Below are positions 49,001-60,300 of a stretch of DNA of 64,000 bases, piece by piece. Below the pieces are notes generated by a model, which did not search any database, was not told the origin of the DNA, and worked only from the letters and a program-made list of their open reading frames with translations. The DNA is from Voacanga thouarsii (taxonomy: Eukaryota > Streptophyta > Magnoliopsida > Gentianales > Apocynaceae), in NCBI GenBank assembly GCA_026120185.1, contig JANUWF010002061.1, positions 1,116,001 to 1,180,000 on the forward strand, read 5' to 3'. Position numbers and translations under genes: made by a program. The stretch's first letter is position 1; each line of letters opens with the position of its first letter.

Positions 49001-51216
49001 CTTTTTTTGCCTTAGAGAATTTGTTCCTGCAATATGGATCTAGTGCGTGTGAGGGGTTGGAAGGAAACAAAGAACAGCTAGAACAAGCTTTCTCACTAAC
49101 CTGTTTATTTCTGAATTGGTGCAGGTCCATGCATATGATTCCATTCGTGTTGTCAGTTCATTGTATCAAACCAAGTACTTTATGACTTCCATACTGGGGA
49201 ATGAGCAAACTTCTAAAATAGCTCCACCAGTAGCTTCTGAAGGAAAATTTGGGGATGAACATTTACTCTCCAATACACAAAATAACAAGGTTGATGTTGC
49301 TGGGTCACTGAATGAGAGAAATATGAATAATGATGGGATGCACAGAGTCACAATTTTAAATCGTCCCAGAGAGGTAGCTGAATCTTCAACTGAAATTTGG
49401 AGCAGGAGTGAAGTTGAAGATCATTCCCATTCTGAATCAATTTCTGTGAGAAGCATTTCAAGAGATGAAGTGTTAGAGCTTCATTCTAGTAATGCTCATA
49501 TGTGTAGACGCATACTTCCTTGGATGAATGGAGATGGAACTGTTAATCAACTTGTCTACAAGGGACTTGTACGGCGGCTTCTTGGTGTTGTGATGCAACA
49601 TCCAGGAATGTTGGAGGTGTGTTCTCTGGGTATATATAAACTGATATTGCTCGTGTTTGTTTGTTCTAATAATTCATGCCAGTTCTGAATGCTACTAAAA
49701 CAATGAATCAAAATCTAGAGGTGGAAGGATGTTTCTGATTGTATTTCAGATAATAAAATTTGTGGGAAAGTATATTTGTTTCTTCTCTTTTGGGTGTTTA
49801 GGGGGCAAAAAGTTTATCAAATGTTTTCCGTGGCCTGATCAGTAACAGATTGGCATTCTTGTGTTAGACACGAAAGTAGTGGTTTTTAGCTTTCTGAATT
49901 CTCAGAGGGACTAAAATTTGATTTACTTGCCAAATATCTTTTTAATGGCGGCTGGTGCATTCTTGCATTTTTGCTGTGTTGCAATGCTGACTTGTGTTAT
50001 CATTCCCGGTGTGGTAGTTGGAAGAACTTGTCTACTTATCGTAAATATTTTTATTATTGCTATAATAACTCAAGTACTACCAGATTTTGAAAATGATGTA
50101 AAAAACATGATGTTCCAGTTTTTCAGCTTATACCCAGTGGAGGATTTTATGAAATAAACCTCACTCATGTGTTGACGTTAGAATGTGTGCCTTGTGCAAG
50201 TATATAACTGCTGGCAAGTAATTTGAGTTTTAACACGAGTTTTTGTTGTTTCAGGGTGATATCATAAAGCAGATGCATGCTTTGAATCCTCAGGTAAGGG
50301 GGACCAATAGGGAACTTTTCTTGGATTCAGTTCGCCTGAGAAATTCACCAAGTGGTTAATAAGTTGTGAAAATTTCAAGGGTTTTAAGTCCATCTAATGC
50401 ACTTGGGTCATGGTATTGGTAAAGGGAAAGATGGGAAGTTTCTCAGTACTTTCTGGAGATGGCTGAGGCTTTCGTCTCCCCTTCTCCTTCCATTCTTGCT
50501 CAAGGACTTCCATAGGAATTAAAAGAGGGTGGCATGGGGAAGTTAGATAGGCCATCGGTGTGAAAATATTTCAGGTTTATGCTTGATGCTTTTAGCCTTT
50601 ATAAAGCAGCTGCGAAAGAAAGATGATGGTTAAGAGTATTTAAAAATTTAACACAGTACATCACCATCATTGCTTCGAAATGGGCATTCCCAGATTTTAA
50701 AAAATGAAAAAAAAAAAAAATCAACAGTTAAAAGTGAGGACACCTCAAAACATCTTTCCATCAAAATACGTAACAAATTACCTTATTCTCAGCAAGCAAG
50801 AGATTTAAATGTACTTCCTCTTCACTCAATACAGTTAGAAATGTTTTGGCTAGTGGTAACATGTTCAAGTAACTGGCGAATAGTGTTGCTCTATACTTGC
50901 CTGTGTTTCCTTAATACTTTGCCAAAATTACTAATTGGTCAATTTTGTGAATGTGCTTACATATTCTTATCTTCTTGCCTTGTGTAACATTAAAAATTCT
51001 GATTCTTTTGCATTTGTTGTTGTCTTCCAGAGTTGCAGACTGTTGTTAGAGACAATGATTCTGGAAAACCATATCATTGTGCGTAGGATGCATCAGACTA
51101 CCTCTACTCAGCCCCCTGCCATTTTGGCTAGTCTTTTTGGGAGCTCTATCAAGAAATCAGAATTGATATATAGAGAGCACTTTTTTGCAAATCCTATGAG
51201 CAGCTTTTTGTTGTAA
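37095..51216 (+). CDS. B-block-binding subunit of TFIIIC (GTF3C1-like), 17 exons
   Basis: Exons: 37095-37474, 37645-38053, 38137-38208, 38298-38360, 39345-39545, 40308-40901, 41006-41770, 42594-42878, 43861-44016, 44342-44769, 45915-46368, 46735-47061, 47762-48566, 48679-48737, 49125-49616, 50255-50293, 51031-51216. All GT-AG; the frame is open throughout, giving 1904 residues. It starts MDSVVHSALEEICSQGTGGL like the Arabidopsis AT1G17450 group. A winged-helix B-block domain (ITQSDLAKEFGVKGNNIFYVLKKLETRGLI) covers about residues 127-175; more helix-turn regions and an acidic/basic low-complexity part (SERKSRKHVK) follow. The protein is the largest TFIIIC subunit, binding the B box of tRNA genes and recruiting TFIIIB for RNA polymerase III. 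Exon 6 has an alternative acceptor upstream (40227) that would keep more sequence; I chose the one matching the family (ACKRLGL). Confidence 0.9.
44975..45097 (+). mobile_element. Short SINE-type insertion with Angio-domain in TFIIIC intron 10
   Basis: Begins with an A/CAA-rich run (AACAACAACAAC) followed by GCCTTAGTCCCAAGTAACTT and GGGGTCGGCTATATGAA. This is the conserved 3' 'Angio-domain' shared by many plant SINEs. It is flanked by the perfect 13-bp direct repeat TTGGCACTATTAT (44962-44974, 45098-45110). Only 123 bp, so 5'-truncated: no A or B box remains. Not coding. Confidence 0.8.
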
Positions 51217-52432
51217 AATATATATAGTTTGTACATTACGTTTCATTCGAGGCATGTAAAGTTTTGGATTAATGGTCTCTAATGTATAAGGTTTGTTCTC
51301 ACGTTATTAATTTATTGGTTCGGGAGCTTCTATACGTTAAAAATCCAATTTCAAACGGTGACTTTAGACAATTTTTGCTTCAAATTTCCTTTTTCTTTTT
51401 CTTATTTCCGTGTCTCCATCCGAAGACGTGACTCTGCATCCCTAGTGCATACATCATGATCATAACTAGGAAGAGGCCATTGAACAGCAAGAGATTAAAG
51501 TAATTAAAATATACTTTCTTGTGGGTAAATGTTTCGGAAAAATCTCTAATTCAGCGAAAAGGGAAAAATATATTTTTACGCGGGATTTACTAATATTTTG
51601 GACGTCGAAAACTGGAAAAATCAAAGTGACTTGGAAGCATTAGATTTTTCATTTTAAATCTAATTTTAAAATCAAAGTGGCTAGGGTATGTTAAGGTTTA
51701 ATTGGATTGAAAATTTTTAATTTCATTTTAAATTAAAATATATTACTATTTTATATTATTTTTATTTTTTAAAATTTATTATCGAATTTATAATACATCA
51801 TATTCTCTCCTGACCTTATATATTTAATAATTTTTTACAAAACTTATCTTAAATAAATTCTTATTCATTTTCATTTTTAATCGCCAAATTGATTATCACT
51901 AAAAAGTATTCTACCAAAAAAATAAAAACAAATACTACATAACAAAAAGAAAAAGAAAGTAAAACAATATAAAAATGGCGTGTACCTAGAAACTTAAATG
52001 ATACTGTTGGGAATTTCACAATGATAAGAATCAAGCGACTTTTCATAAAAAATAATTCTCAACAGAATAAACTTGTACCATAATCTCATAAATTTAATAG
52101 GATATTACATAAAATTTCCATTATTTTTTCTTAGTCCATGTACGGATTGCAAGATGTTTGGAATTCTTCTCACTTTGCGTGTAGACAAGTGATGACAGGC
52201 ACACAGTTGAGCTAAACTCGGTCAGTCTCCACGAGAGCAGAGATGGGAGAGAACTGCGTTTGCTTATACAAATGTCGGAAAAGGAAAAACCTTTGCAATA
52301 ATAATCTCAAACATATAACTGTCAGATACCAAAAGCTTCTAAAATTTGCCTTTATAAAGCAGTCTCCGTCTGGAATATCCTATGTAGTTTACTCGTTAAG
52401 CATTTCTTCAATCTTCAAATCTGCAAAAAACA
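51217..52432. other. Intergenic region between the TFIIIC and Ole e 1 genes
   Basis: The 3' flank of TFIIIC, then AT-rich sequence to about 52130, then the Ole e 1 promoter. No coding signal apart from short chance frames. Confidence 0.5.
52350..52360 (+). promoter_or_regulatory. TATA box of the Ole e 1 gene
   Basis: CTTTATAAAG, about 80 bases before the start codon at 52433, a normal distance for a plant core promoter with a short leader. Confidence 0.55.
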
Positions 52433-53070
52433 ATGGCGAAGCCTATCCAAACACTTCTCCTTTTGGCCAGTGCTCTGTATTTGTTTTCCCTTGTGAACAC
52501 TGCCCACGCTAAAGAGGATCCATTATCCGTTGAGGGAGAGGTTTACTGTGACAGATGCCGGGCTCAGTTCAAGAACAGACTTAGTGAACCAATCTCAGGT
52601 ACGCAAATTTAGCTTGTCCAACCCTTCTCTATCATTATGAATTTCCATTAAGTTTTCATATCGATCTGGGTTAAAAAATTAATGCATATGACAAGTTGAC
52701 TCTCTTAATCTAAAATGCAGATGCCACGATACAGTTGGAATGCCGAGACCCTGAAACGGTAACGAACGTCACATTAAGAGTTGAGGGAAAAACCGATGCA
52801 TCTGGTCACTACAAAATACAAGTTGAAGGTGACCATGAGGACGAGGTCTGTGAAGTTGTGCTTGTCAGTAGCCCCAGGGCAGACTGCAATGAGATTCCCA
52901 AAGAAGCCTATGAACCACTAGCCTCAAGAATCACTCTCACAAGTCAGAGTGGCATGGCTGATACAACCCGCTATGCCAACCCTCTTGGATTCATGGCTAA
53001 GGAAGCTGTTCCTGAGTGCCTGCAGCTCTATCAGGAGCTCGACATGCTTCCCGATGACCTTGTCCCATAA
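52433..53070 (+). CDS. Pollen Ole e 1 / extensin family secreted protein, 2 exons
   Basis: Exons 52433-52598 and 52721-53070 join in phase to 171 residues. A signal peptide occupies about residues 1-26 (hydrophobic LLLLASALYLFSLVNTAHA). The Ole e 1 signature GEVYCDRCRAQF follows, with five further cysteines (LECRD, DEVCEVV, RADCNE, PECLQ) available for the family's disulphide bonds, and one N-glycosylation site NVT. Secreted to the extracellular matrix; members such as LAT52 act in pollen tube growth, but many are expressed elsewhere. The intron position just after the first Cys block is typical. Length is normal for the family. Specific role unknown. Confidence 0.92.
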
Positions 53071-54624
53071 AGAAAGAAGACATTAGGGAGTCCCTCATGA
53101 GTTAGTTGTCCGTTTTCTTGATTTTGATGTTTGAATTGCTTCAGTACGTTGATCAGGCTTTTGTTGCCTGCAGAGAGTCCGAGACTGTCCTTAATCAAGG
53201 GAAGTTTCCGTTTTAGCGTTTATTTTTTGAAATGCAATAATTGAGAGAACCATGTTGCGATTGATTGCAAATATTGAAATCTTTTGTACCTTTGATTGGT
53301 TGAGAATAATTGAAAGCTTACATCTTATCTATTACTTATCAAAGTCGATCTCCATCCATAGCAAGAAATGCAATTGTAACCATCAATTAATATCATGTAA
53401 AAGAACTGGCATTTTCTTCATCCAAGCCATATGCATGCACATCTGACTTTGATCAATCATCCAAGAAACTAAGCGCAGTTTGATCCATCAAATCAGGAAA
53501 ATTTGCTTTGGACATATGCAGAACCCTGTTGTCAACTGTAAAATTATAACTGTATAGTAAAGATATTCTACAGCATATCTGATTGATTACTAAAGTACAT
53601 ATTTGAGCATGAGATTCGGTTCTGTAACTCTGTTCATGTGTACCTTTTGTATCAGATTCCATTTTGATGCTTTCTTTCACCTAAAAATGATGGAGATGTA
53701 AACGGCATGGTGTATATTTTAAACTGAAAGAGAATAATGACCAGGAGACAGTTTGAAGCACATGCACTTCTGGAAAGAATACCCTTAATAACCATATCTC
53801 TAAGGTCATCAAAAACAGTTCCAAAGCTAGATAAGAGGACGGAATGTATGTATCACACACATATATCATATTAGTTCCTTCGTAACTAAGTTAATTAGGA
53901 GCTTTCAAATACTATAAGGGATCGTTTCGGTGATATGTTGCACAATTTTCTTAAATCTGGTTAAAGAAGTTGGATTAGAAAAGGCAGGATTAATGCTTTC
54001 CTTGTCTTTTTGCTTGACTAAGAAAGTTGCCTCATATTAAGATTACAAGTCTTGTTCTTGGGGTAAAAATCCCAGTTGCAGGATATTCCAACTCATGAAT
54101 TTCAGTGGGAATTAATCTTCTATTACAAATTTTATTTCGCCCCTTCCAAAAAAAAAAAAAAAAACAAAGTCTATTTTATTTATTTTAGGTAATTAATTCA
54201 GGTTTTCGTGGTAAAATTTAAAGAACTTAATTATTCCTATGTATTAGAAAATTAGCTGATTCAGTCCCCCTTAACTTTGATGTTTTGAAAATTTAGGTCC
54301 CTTTTATTTTTTTCAGCTTTTTATGTACCCAAATTATTATTTTTGCCTTAAAAAAAGACCACATTAAAATAATAGTTAGAGAACTTAACAAGTTGGAAAA
54401 AAGAAAATGGACCAAAATCATTAAAAATAAAAGTTAAAGGAGTGAATAAACTAATTTTTCTTTAAATAATAAATTAATTAAAAAAATTGACTCTAAATTT
54501 GAAAGGATTTAATGAATTCTTGGAATTTTATTTTTAAAAATAATAAATTAACAAAAGTATTAGTTGCGAAACAAATTTAATTAAAATTTGGAACAAATTT
54601 AGAAAATATTCTTATCTATCTATC

Positions 54625-54655
<31 letters not shown>

Positions 54656-56714
54656 AAAACTAAAAATAAATTAATAACAAATATATATAATAAAAATTAG
54701 AAATAAATTTAATAAAAAATTCATTCCAACTCCATCCCAAATTTGAGACAGATTTGCCATGTAAAATTCTTATAGAGAAATCTATTCCAAGTTAAAATAG
54801 TTAGTTAATAAAAAAATATAAAAAAGAAACTAATAAAAGAATTATTCCCAACTTTGAGTGGAATTGGGGATAGATTCTTTAAGAAATTTTATTATTTCAT
54901 AAAAAATTAAAAGAAAAAATTAATAAAAGAATCCAATGCAAATCTATCTCAACTTTGAGAGAAATTTTGGACCATAATCTAAAGAAAAAATTATTATTAA
55001 TGAAAAATAAAAATTAATAAATTAACCAAAAAATACTTCCCAAATTTTATTAATCTACATTGTTAATGTTCTAATTTTACTTTTAATTGATCCAATAGAA
55101 TGGTTATTATAATCATTTTATTAACATTTTCTCTTTTTTTTAGTCTTTGATATGATAAAAAGTTAAATAAATAGATATATCATTAGTTTGATAGCCATAT
55201 ATTTAAAATTAAGCAAACGTCACAATATAACATTATTTAAACATTTTGATAAAATAAAAAATTATATTTGATGTGATTAAAATTTAATATGTTTATTTTT
55301 TAACCTTTTAGAAAATCAAACAATTAGATTATTAATTTGTGAAACTTATATATAAGAATGCTTGAAAAATTAATCGATTCAATCATTTAACTTTTATTTT
55401 TAATGATTTTGTTTATTTTTCTTTTTTTTAATTTGTTAGATTCCATAACTATTATTTTTATACGATTTTAGTCCTTTTTTAACTATTATTTTAATTAAAC
55501 TAATAAAAGGACCAAAACAATATAAAAATAATAGTGAGGGACCTAAAAAATTAAAAAAAAAAGGAACTAAACTTTTAAAACATAGAAGTTAAGGGATTGA
55601 ATCAGCTAATTTTACCTATGTATTTCATCCACAATTTTTTTTCATTAATTTCTTGAAGAAAAATAAATTAAAGACCTCCCACCAATATTTGGCCTAATCA
55701 CCAATTTCAAGTTTCGGAAAAGCACTGCTGCAATAACGACTAGAATTTTGGTTTATTGCTGCATCTTAGATTTGAAATTTGATGCAGACTGGACATTATA
55801 TATTTGCTCATCTTCACATCACATATTGTTTCACGTAATGAACTTTTATATATATATATATATATATAGACTGAAATTTTCAACTGCTAGCCCCCGGCCC
55901 TTCTCCTCACCAAAAAAAAAAAAAAAAAAAGGTAAATTTGATTTTCAATCTAAATTTTTTACATTTTTATGAGCAGTAAATTTTGTTGGAATCATTTTTC
56001 AGGAGGGGAATACACAATTTTACAAAATTTATCATTTTAATTGTGACAAGTTAGTAATCAGAATTACATAAAAGCAGGTTTTATTCGATTATAATTAAGC
56101 ATTGGATATGATTCATTTCCAATCCACAAATGCATAAACATGAAATAATATTTGGCATTTTAATGAAGATGAAGTAGTAGAGTTGAAAAATAATTACCAC
56201 TATACTAATAGCTAAACAACAACTGAAAAAAAAAACTGTAACTTAATACTATTTTTTTCTCAGTCACATCTGTCACAGCGTTTATGTAATATGATGAGCT
56301 TTCTAAATTCTATTTAAAAAAAAAAAAAAAGCCACCTCCCCCTAACACACACCCTGACCCCCGCCCCCAGTTTTTGCAATTTTGTACCATTTTCCAGAAT
56401 CAGATGATCAGTTTCCGGTAGGTAGTAGTGAGCTTCATGATAGAAGGAAAATGACATGACATCATTTCCCCATTAAAGAACAGACAGAGAGATATTGTAG
56501 TATATATTGATAATTTGGATATGGCAGCGCCGTGGAAGTTTTCAACTAATAATGGTTTAATTATTAATTAATTTAAGACAGCTTGTATGTACAACCACGA
56601 GCTACGCAACTGGCAGCTTTTTCTTTTCTTTTTTTTTTCCTTTTAATCTTTCCATTGCTTTTTCTTTTTTCATTGGAATAATTCAAGTATTCAGCTACAA
56701 GACAAGTGAGAAGA
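53071..56714. other. AT-rich intergenic region between the Ole e 1 and Dof genes
   Basis: Besides the inverted-repeat element at 54246-55614, it holds AT microsatellites (54612-54652, 55849-55869), A-runs (55913-55931, 56314-56329) and no supported gene. The two minus-strand frames at 53453-53869 are not gene-like. The last 300 bases are the 3' flank of the Dof gene. Confidence 0.5.
54246..55614. mobile_element. Mutator-like non-autonomous inverted-repeat element
   Basis: The left end AGAAAATTAGCTGATTCAG matches, after reverse complement, the right end TAAAATTAGCTGATTCAATC. Similarity extends about 200 bases inward, with GTCCC, TTTTGGTCC and poly-T words. Both sides carry the 10-bp direct repeat CCTATGTATT (54236-54245, 55615-55624), the length seen for Mutator-type insertions. 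The interior is AT-rich with loose repeats of an AACTTTGAG-type unit. No gene fragment recognised. Confidence 0.8.
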
Positions 56715-57191
56715 TCAACAGGGTTGACTATTTGATGCTGTATTCCTCCTCCTCTTCGCCGGAAAAATGTGCTGGAAATCGCTTTGTTCCGTCACGTGCC
56801 ACTCCTCCACCACCCCGTCAAACTCAAACTTGTGCACCCCAGATGCATCAAACAAACAACTATCCGATAAGCCAGAAAATCCACGGCAAGGTGGCTTAGA
56901 CTTCCGGCGACCAGCTCCGACGGGCACGTTCCGCAGGGCTCCACCAGCTGTCCAATACCTTTGGCAACCCTTGCAAAAGTGTCTTGGCTGATTAACATTG
57001 TAGTTATTGAAGTAACAAAACTTGGTTTCCATGCTTTTGCATCTGGGGCATGGTATGATCTTGTCCGGCCTCTTCTCTACTGTTTGATCTCCTTTGCTCG
57101 GCTCTTCTTTCGCTTGTCTCCCTTGTACCGCAATCGTTGCTCCAAATAACTTGATCCCCGATGCACTTTGACTGTCTCGAACCTCAGCCAT
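56715..57191 (-). CDS. Dof zinc-finger transcription factor (DOF1.5/COG1-like)
   Basis: Single exon, 158 residues. The N-terminal motif [11 protein letters not shown] resembles the cycling-Dof/DOF1.5 group. The Dof finger spans Cys48, Cys51, Cys73 and Cys76 ([18 protein letters not shown], then [18 protein letters not shown]) and is complete. It is followed by the basic stretch GAGRRKSK. The short C-terminus with [12 protein letters not shown] and AKRRR fits DOF1.5 (COG1, AT1G29160 from memory), a light-signalling repressor. Binds AAAG sites in the nucleus. A TATA box (57296-57305) and a GA/CT-rich leader (57196-57220) precede it. Confidence 0.92.
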   Translation of the reverse strand: MAEVRDSQSASGIKLFGATIAVQGRQAKEEPSKGDQTVEKRPDKIIPCPRCKSMETKFCYFNNYNVNQPRHFCKGCQRYWTAGGALRNVPVGAGRRKSKPPCRGFSGLSDSCLFDASGVHKFEFDGVVEEWHVTEQSDFQHIFPAKRRRNTASNSQPC

Positions 57192-57310
57192 GACTAAGAG
57201 AGAGAAAGAGAGAGAGAGATATGGCAGTAAATGTTTTGTTTAGGACCAAGGGAGAATGCTTATGGTTGATGGGCGAGGCCTGCCAAAGGTTGCTCTTTAT
57301 ATATAGAGAG
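57192..57310 (-). promoter_or_regulatory. Core promoter and CT-rich leader of the Dof gene
   Basis: On the minus strand, TATATATAAA at 57305-57296 lies about 105 bases upstream of the ATG, followed by a CTCTCT-type run directly before the start codon. Confidence 0.55.
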
Positions 57311-60300
57311 AAAGATGCAAGAAAATACCATAAGAATTAAGAACCTATGTGCTCAAGAAAAGTAAAAAAGTGCATGAGAAAGAGGAAGGATGCCTCCGAC
57401 TTCAAATATGGAGAGATTGATGAAAAGGGTTCAAGAAAAAGCCCCCCAAGAGAGGAAAGAAATCTGGCGTACCCCGTGGGGGGTGCGGTGGGGGTTCGTC
57501 TAAAACGGAGAAAAATTTCTTGGTTGATGGAGAAAGGTTGGGAGGGTTTCACATGAATTTATAGGATGATATTTCTGCGTACAGAAACGGGGTTTCTTAT
57601 ATATTATATAGTTTGAGATCGAAAAGTGCAGAAAATATGAGACCTAACACGTAAAAAAAAATTGATGTAAAAGGGAATGAAAAAAAAGGGGGCCGCCAGG
57701 AGCAACACGAGCGAGGAAGGGTGGTTGGCGTAAAAAAGTTGATGCCGAGCTTTTTGTCCACATCATTACTCCACGTCATCATCTTGTTGCGTTGAAAGTC
57801 TCTCCCCCTCATGGTGGGGTGGGGCCATGCACCAGGTAGGTTATGTCTAAAGTATTCCAGAGTGGGAGCATAAAGATAAAAGAGATAAAGCTAAAAGGTC
57901 ATTCGATTTGGTGACTTGAAAAAATAATAAATAAATTACATCAATTTTTTTTTGCTTTGTTGCAGATATTATTATTAGGATTATATGTGGACACATCACC
58001 TGCATGTGCTTTTTTTAATCGTGAGGATGAAGCTCTCTAACCCTAAGCTCAAGGGTCAAGAGCAAAGAAAATGTAAGTTTTTATAGGGAATTAATTTTAC
58101 TAAGTCTTAATTATTATTTTTTTTAAGTCAATTAAATTCTGGAGGATTTGTTCAAAAAAAATTATTTTGAGATATGTTCTGATTTATCTAAACAAACGTG
58201 AATATCTTATTTTGTATTCAATTTTAATAAAAGATATTTAAATCTATATGAAAAAAGTAATCAATTAAGATAAGAGTTTAGATATTGCTACTTTTTTTTT
58301 CCTTTTATTTTATCATCTTCCCTTTTGGGGGAAAAGGGCAGCGAGAGATTGGGGATTTTTTTCATTTTTCAGGTGTAAAGTGGAAATTGACTTGTGATAT
58401 ATAGCTCTTGTTAAAGGCTTTCAAGAAACTTAATCAACAGGATAAAACTATATGTGTTGGAAATATTAGTAATATAAATTTTATCTAAACATATTTGTTC
58501 TTCTGCATAAGCTAACCAGATATTTCGAATATCTTTTCTTTTTTTTTTAATCTTAGATATTTTGCATTTAATCATGTGATAAATTTAATGCACTAAAAGT
58601 ACATATAACTAAATTTTACAAAGATGAATAAGATTTTTACACATCTCAAATAACGACTAATTCTTCTCGAATATCTATACATATAGTCTTTACATGCATA
58701 TATATATATATATAGATTTGAATCTTTATACTTTAGAGATTTATCTAGTTTATTATCCAACTGAATTAAATGTATCTAGCAAAGTGATAATAACATATGG
58801 GCTACTTAAAAAGAAACAGAAGAATCATGAAAGCCACAAACGATATTATAAGGACTAAAAAAGGGGGGAGAATTGATCCTAAAAGGTGGATGCTTGTTTT
58901 GGTAATGCTATTCCTTTTGGCTTCGAGTCTTCTCTTTTGGGGCATCTATGGATTTGATGATGACTTTGTTGTCACCTTTTCATCACTTGAAAAAATGGGG
59001 TGTTGTGGTCCGGGTGGCTTTCAGTTTGCAAAATGCAATCAAAGAGAGCTTCATCTATGTGGGATTACTTTAATAAAGACATCATTATTTGATTTAACAC
59101 TAAAGTGGTCTCATTTACAAATCCCTTTTTTATACTTAGACAAAGAAGCAATGTTTTTCATTCTTTTAGTTGGAAAGATGCATGCTTTTTTCCTTTGGAA
59201 AACACTTTAAAGTGAAAAACATTATGTAGTATTATAAAGAAGACTTAACTAGTACTGATACGGCTGCATTTGGACTGGTTCCTTTATCTTTGCATTCTTG
59301 GAGTACCCCTTAAACCCTTATTCTACTTTGCAAAGCTAGCTTTGTGAAGAAAAAATATTAAGCGTCAGCACATACATATTATAATTATTTTACCTTTTTT
59401 TAAAGATATATATATTCTTTAGAAATTTTTTATCCAGTTTTGGCACATAAAATGAAGAGTTATAAAGTGAAAAAAAACTAATTTTTTTATTTGCTCAAAA
59501 TTACTCCTAGTTTACTATTCTATTAGTATTTTGAGTACGTCCTTAAGGACAAGTTATACTAAGAGGACAATACTATAATTTTTGAAAGGATAAAATATAT
59601 AATTTTTAAAAATTTTCAAAAACTTATTTTTAGCACAAATTATAAAATTTTAGAAAAATTTTGGTTGTCCGGTTTTTTTTTTTTTTTTTCTTTTACAAGT
59701 GGTTTAAGATTTTAATGCATAGATTAAAAAAATCATTAGATCAATTAATATAGTCATTCAGTTGAATAATAAAGCATAAGGGTAAAAAAAAAGAATAATA
59801 AATACTTCTTAATTTGTGAAAATAACAAATAATTAGAAATGAAAAAAGCTTTATTAATTAATCACAACCAATTAGTCCAAAAACAATATTATTAACAAGT
59901 TGATGTCTTGACTATAGAATGATCAGCAAGGAAATGGAAAAATACGACTTTTAACACTGAAACTATTGTGAAGACGATGATGATAAGAATACTGAGATGT
60001 CCAAATGATGACCTTTTTCTAGTCGCTAAGTTAGGCAAGTGAAATGACTTTGCCAAAATATCATACTTTGTACTTTATTTATTTATTTAGAAAATAATTA
60101 CATTACGACAAAACTTATTGGATGTGTTGTAAAGGTCCAACACCATGTTGCTTGCTGCTTTGGTTAATTATCAACTTGCTTTAATGGATTTATTAATTTA
60201 TTTAAACAATTGCCAAAGTCTTACCCAAATCTTTCTCTTATTTATTCTTTTTGTTGATTTTATCTCTTTTTTAATTGCCTTTTATTCCAATCTATTCAAC

